Below, piece by piece: positions 62,071-64,000 of a stretch of 64,000 nt of DNA. The DNA is taken from assembly GCF_018966525.1 (NCBI RefSeq), contig NZ_CP076607.1, positions 3,782,001 through 3,846,000 on the forward strand, in the 5' to 3' direction. The position numbers were made by a program, and so were the translations under genes. Source of the stretch: Paenibacillus sophorae (GTDB taxonomy: Bacteria > Bacillota > Bacilli > Paenibacillales > Paenibacillaceae). The notes under the pieces are model-generated. The model searched no databases and was not told where the DNA came from. It saw nothing but the letters and a program-made list of their open reading frames with translations. Every line of letters starts with the position of its first letter. Within the stretch, counting starts at the first letter, position 1.

Positions 62071-63069
62071 TTAGATCGAAAAGCTCGTTTTCTTCAGTTC
62101 TTCCGTGCTGAACAGGATGTCGTATTCCTTGATGCCTTCCTGCTTAACAAAATGCTCCGCAACTTTCCGAACAGACGCTTCATCGGGTCCGTGAATCATG
62201 GCGTATAAATTATACGGCCAATCGGGATGCGCCCGGCGCTTGTAGCAGTGGCTGACTTCCGAATAACCGGCTAGCCTTTTCCCTGCTTCGGATATATGCT
62301 TCTTGGGAAGTACGCTGACGAACAGGCCGTTGGCTGAAAACCCGGCTTCCCTATGCTTCAGAACGGCTCCGATTCGTTTGAGCGCTCCTCCTGCCTGCAG
62401 CGTCTGCAAGCGGCGAAACACCTCTTCCAAGCTGCATCCTGTCTTATAAGCAATCTCGGTATACGGTTCGGGTAACAACGGCAGATCTCCCTGCAGTTCG
62501 CGGATCAGCTGCATATCCGTATTCTCTATTTTGCAAAGCTCCTGTTTGAAGGTTGTGCCCCCATTCAGGTTCGGATTGGGTGTTATGGCTGACGCGGTAG
62601 CCTTTTCTTCCATATTCAAAAAGACCTTCAGCTTGAATATCTGCTCGGAAGGAAACTCATAGAGACGCGGCCCGCCCGCCGCTTCAGAGATCGTTTCAAG
62701 TATGGCTCCCCGTTCTTCCTCGGTTCGGAAGCTCAGCGTAAACCACATATTGAGCCGACTGCGCCGGCGGTAGTTATGGGTAACGCCTTTAAAGCTGTTG
62801 ATGACTGCAGCCGTCTGATAAAAAAGATCTTCCCGTACTGTCATCGCATACAGACAGCCTCTATATCCGAGCCCTGCCGGATTAAATACCCCGCCGATCC
62901 GCCGGATGAATCCCTCTTTTTTCAACCTCTCCAGCCTTTGAAGCACATCTCCCTGCTGTAATCCCAGTTCCTCCGCAATGGTGTTCCAGGGGTGTTTGAC
63001 CAGAGGAAGTTCGATCTGCAGCCGATTTAGCAGCTTCCGGTCCATCGCATCCAGTTCCACTGTTTCCAC
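62071..63069 (-). CDS. Fused siroheme decarboxylase (AhbA/AhbB-like, Lrp/AsnC type)
   Basis: 332 residues made of two homologous Lrp/AsnC-like halves, each with a winged helix (about 10-60 and 185-235) and a ligand domain. Each half has the decarboxylase signature: VTHNYRRRSRLNMWFTLSF (His98) and VSHCYKRRAHPDWPYNLYAM (His274), the (H-x-Y-x-R) pattern of AhbA/AhbB and NirDL. So it likely converts siroheme to 12,18-didecarboxysiroheme. It lies 10 bp downstream of the radical SAM gene, the next expected step. Despite database labels of Lrp regulator, an enzyme is more likely. Confidence 0.85.
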   Translation of the reverse strand: METVELDAMDRKLLNRLQIELPLVKHPWNTIAEELGLQQGDVLQRLERLKKEGFIRRIGGVFNPAGLGYRGCLYAMTVREDLFYQTAAVINSFKGVTHNYRRRSRLNMWFTLSFRTEEERGAILETISEAAGGPRLYEFPSEQIFKLKVFLNMEEKATASAITPNPNLNGGTTFKQELCKIENTDMQLIRELQGDLPLLPEPYTEIAYKTGCSLEEVFRRLQTLQAGGALKRIGAVLKHREAGFSANGLFVSVLPKKHISEAGKRLAGYSEVSHCYKRRAHPDWPYNLYAMIHGPDEASVRKVAEHFVKQEGIKEYDILFSTEELKKTSFSI

Positions 63070-63078
63070 CTCCCCGGC

Positions 63079-64000
63079 CTACAGCGCCGCCAATCTTTTA
63101 TAACACCATGGCTCTTCAGCCATGAAATTGCCGCCGCTGTAATAATACGACCTCGCCCGGCAGCCGCCGCAAATACCGACATCCGGACAGGAGCCGCATT
63201 CTCCTTCATATTTCTCGAAGTTTCTTAAATCTCGGAATACCGGATTGTCCCTCCATATTTCATCAAAAGGCTGGTCGCGAACATTCCCCACCTTAACCGG
63301 CAGGTACGGGCAAATATGCACCTCGCCATTCGGCAGCACCGAACAATAGGCGACCCCGGCAAGACAGCCTCGCGTATACCGCATTTCAAGCCCCATGCTC
63401 TTGGCGAGCGGCATGAACTGGGGAGCGCATGTCGGTTTGATTTCTAGGGAGGTTGATTTCTGTTTGGACAGAACGCTGCGCAGAACCGAGTAGTATCGTT
63501 CCTGCTTCAACCCATCCTCTTCGATGTTGACGGCCCGTCCGGTCGGAACGAGAAAGAACGGGTGCAGAGAGGATACATTCAGTTCCTCCGCAAGCTGAGC
63601 TACCTGCTCGAAATCATCCATATTGCCCTCGGTCAGCGTCATGTTAATTTGCACTCTCAGCCCGACTTCACGGGCATAACGGATGCCCTCCAATGCTTGC
63701 TGCCAGCCTTCCGGCGCGTTCCTGAACCGGTTATGATACTCCGGCGTGGCGCTGTCTATGCTGATCGCGATGCCCCCCAGCCCCGCTTTCCCCAGCTCGG
63801 CTGCTTTGGCGGCGGTCAGAAGCGTGCCATTGCTGCCAAGTGCGGGACGAAGGCCGATAGATGAGGCATAAGCGATCAATTCGCAGAGATCTTCACGGAT
63901 CAAGGGCTCGCCGCCGCTGAATATGAGAAGCTTGAATCCGGCCTGTTTGATCTGATCAATGAGCCGGGTGCCTTCTTCCGTGGTTAGCTGGTCTGCAACA
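63079..64000 (-). CDS. Radical SAM/SPASM protein, AhbC/NirJ-like, 5' end outside window
   Basis: The frame is open to the right edge (first codon at 63999), so the N-terminus with CxxxCxxC is outside. Visible: LLIFSGGEPLIREDLCELIA, ALGSNGTLLTAAKAAELGKA, GGIAISIDSATPEYHNRFRN, then a SPASM region with CLAGVAYCSVLPNGEVHICP and CGSCPDVGICGGCRARSY that would bind auxiliary 4Fe-4S clusters. With the decarboxylase it likely forms the alternative siroheme-dependent heme route (AhbC/AhbD) or a heme d1-like route (NirJ). It is not a nif-type radical SAM (NifB) as no such domain follows. Confidence 0.85.
   Translation of the reverse strand, partial: VADQLTTEEGTRLIDQIKQAGFKLLIFSGGEPLIREDLCELIAYASSIGLRPALGSNGTLLTAAKAAELGKAGLGGIAISIDSATPEYHNRFRNAPEGWQQALEGIRYAREVGLRVQINMTLTEGNMDDFEQVAQLAEELNVSSLHPFFLVPTGRAVNIEEDGLKQERYYSVLRSVLSKQKSTSLEIKPTCAPQFMPLAKSMGLEMRYTRGCLAGVAYCSVLPNGEVHICPYLPVKVGNVRDQPFDEIWRDNPVFRDLRNFEKYEGECGSCPDVGICGGCRARSYYYSGGNFMAEEPWCYKRLAAL

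Noticed and set aside
62071..63069. Lrp/AsnC transcriptional regulator
   Set aside because: Two fused halves with the HxYxR decarboxylase signatures and a radical SAM neighbour fit siroheme decarboxylase better than a regulator.
1..64000. CRISPR arrays, tRNA or rRNA genes, intact IS elements
   Set aside because: No regularly spaced repeats, cloverleaf-like sequence, rRNA sequence or complete transposase frame was recognised.

Overview
The window looks like the chromosome of a Paenibacillus-type, spore-forming, low-to-mid GC Firmicute. Evidence: a gerA/gerC/gerB-type germinant receptor operon, Bacillus-type sacB-levB genes with RAT antiterminator leaders, a very large SLH-anchored surface protein, strong AAGGAGG-type ribosome sites, frequent GTG/TTG starts, and families common in Paenibacillus (DUF6809, YdcZ/DUF606, MmyB-like regulators). 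The species is not determined. No rRNA, tRNA, CRISPR array or intact insertion sequence was seen.

Layout. 1-2.6 kb: four low-complexity, probably spore- or surface-associated genes that share a short (E/K)NGN(A/G) motif near a C-terminal beta segment. 2.7-5.7 kb: a FabH-like protein with a degenerate triad, a STAS-like protein, a membrane protein and a lipoprotein with bactofilin-like repeats. 5.8-11 kb: nucleoside hydrolase; a MarR-esterase-amidohydrolase operon with two perfect operators; an MDR reductase divergent from an HxlR regulator. 11-15 kb: an isochorismatase relic and a 1094-residue FG-GAP/Calx-beta/FN3/SLH protein with a recent 300-bp internal duplication. 15-23.5 kb: accessory zone rich in decayed genes (serine recombinase, SDR, alpha/beta hydrolase) and small regulators. 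23.5-29.4 kb: ABC-2 permease plus TetR, AraC plus EamA transporter, and a secreted ThuA/DUF4350-like protein. 29.7-33.3 kb: an orphan NifD/NifK-like pair ending in a strong terminator, with an Fe-S/FMN oxidoreductase beyond it. 33.6-34.0 kb: a decayed second copy of the TetR gene. 34-39.2 kb: HD phosphohydrolase, then a five-gene membrane-fusion/ABC/two-component operon. 39.3-40 kb: a beta-gamma-crystallin and a small acidic protein. 40.1-45.4 kb: levB and two tandem sacB genes, each sacB with its own RAT-terminator leader. 45.4-49.7 kb: germination operon. 49.9-52.6 kb: SacY-like antiterminator and a frameshifted sucrose-type PTS IIBC. 52.7-58.5 kb: broken HAD gene, phosphodiesterase lipoprotein, methyltransferase, cardiolipin synthase, acyltransferase. 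58.8-62 kb: membrane protein, NUDIX, two YdcZ transporters around a Crp/Fnr regulator, NusG-II protein. 62-64 kb: fused siroheme decarboxylase and a radical SAM/SPASM enzyme running off the right edge.

How genes work together. The levan block is a regulon: an antiterminator with an intact PRD1 but altered PRD2 phosphorylation sites lies 4.7 kb from two sacB leaders that carry RATs. The heme-related pair at the right edge suggests siroheme-based heme or heme d1 synthesis. The most unusual items are the orphan nitrogenase-like pair (all six P-cluster cysteines and the cofactor cysteine kept, cofactor histidine replaced by Gln, no nifH or nifB in view) and the NGN-motif low-complexity gene cluster.
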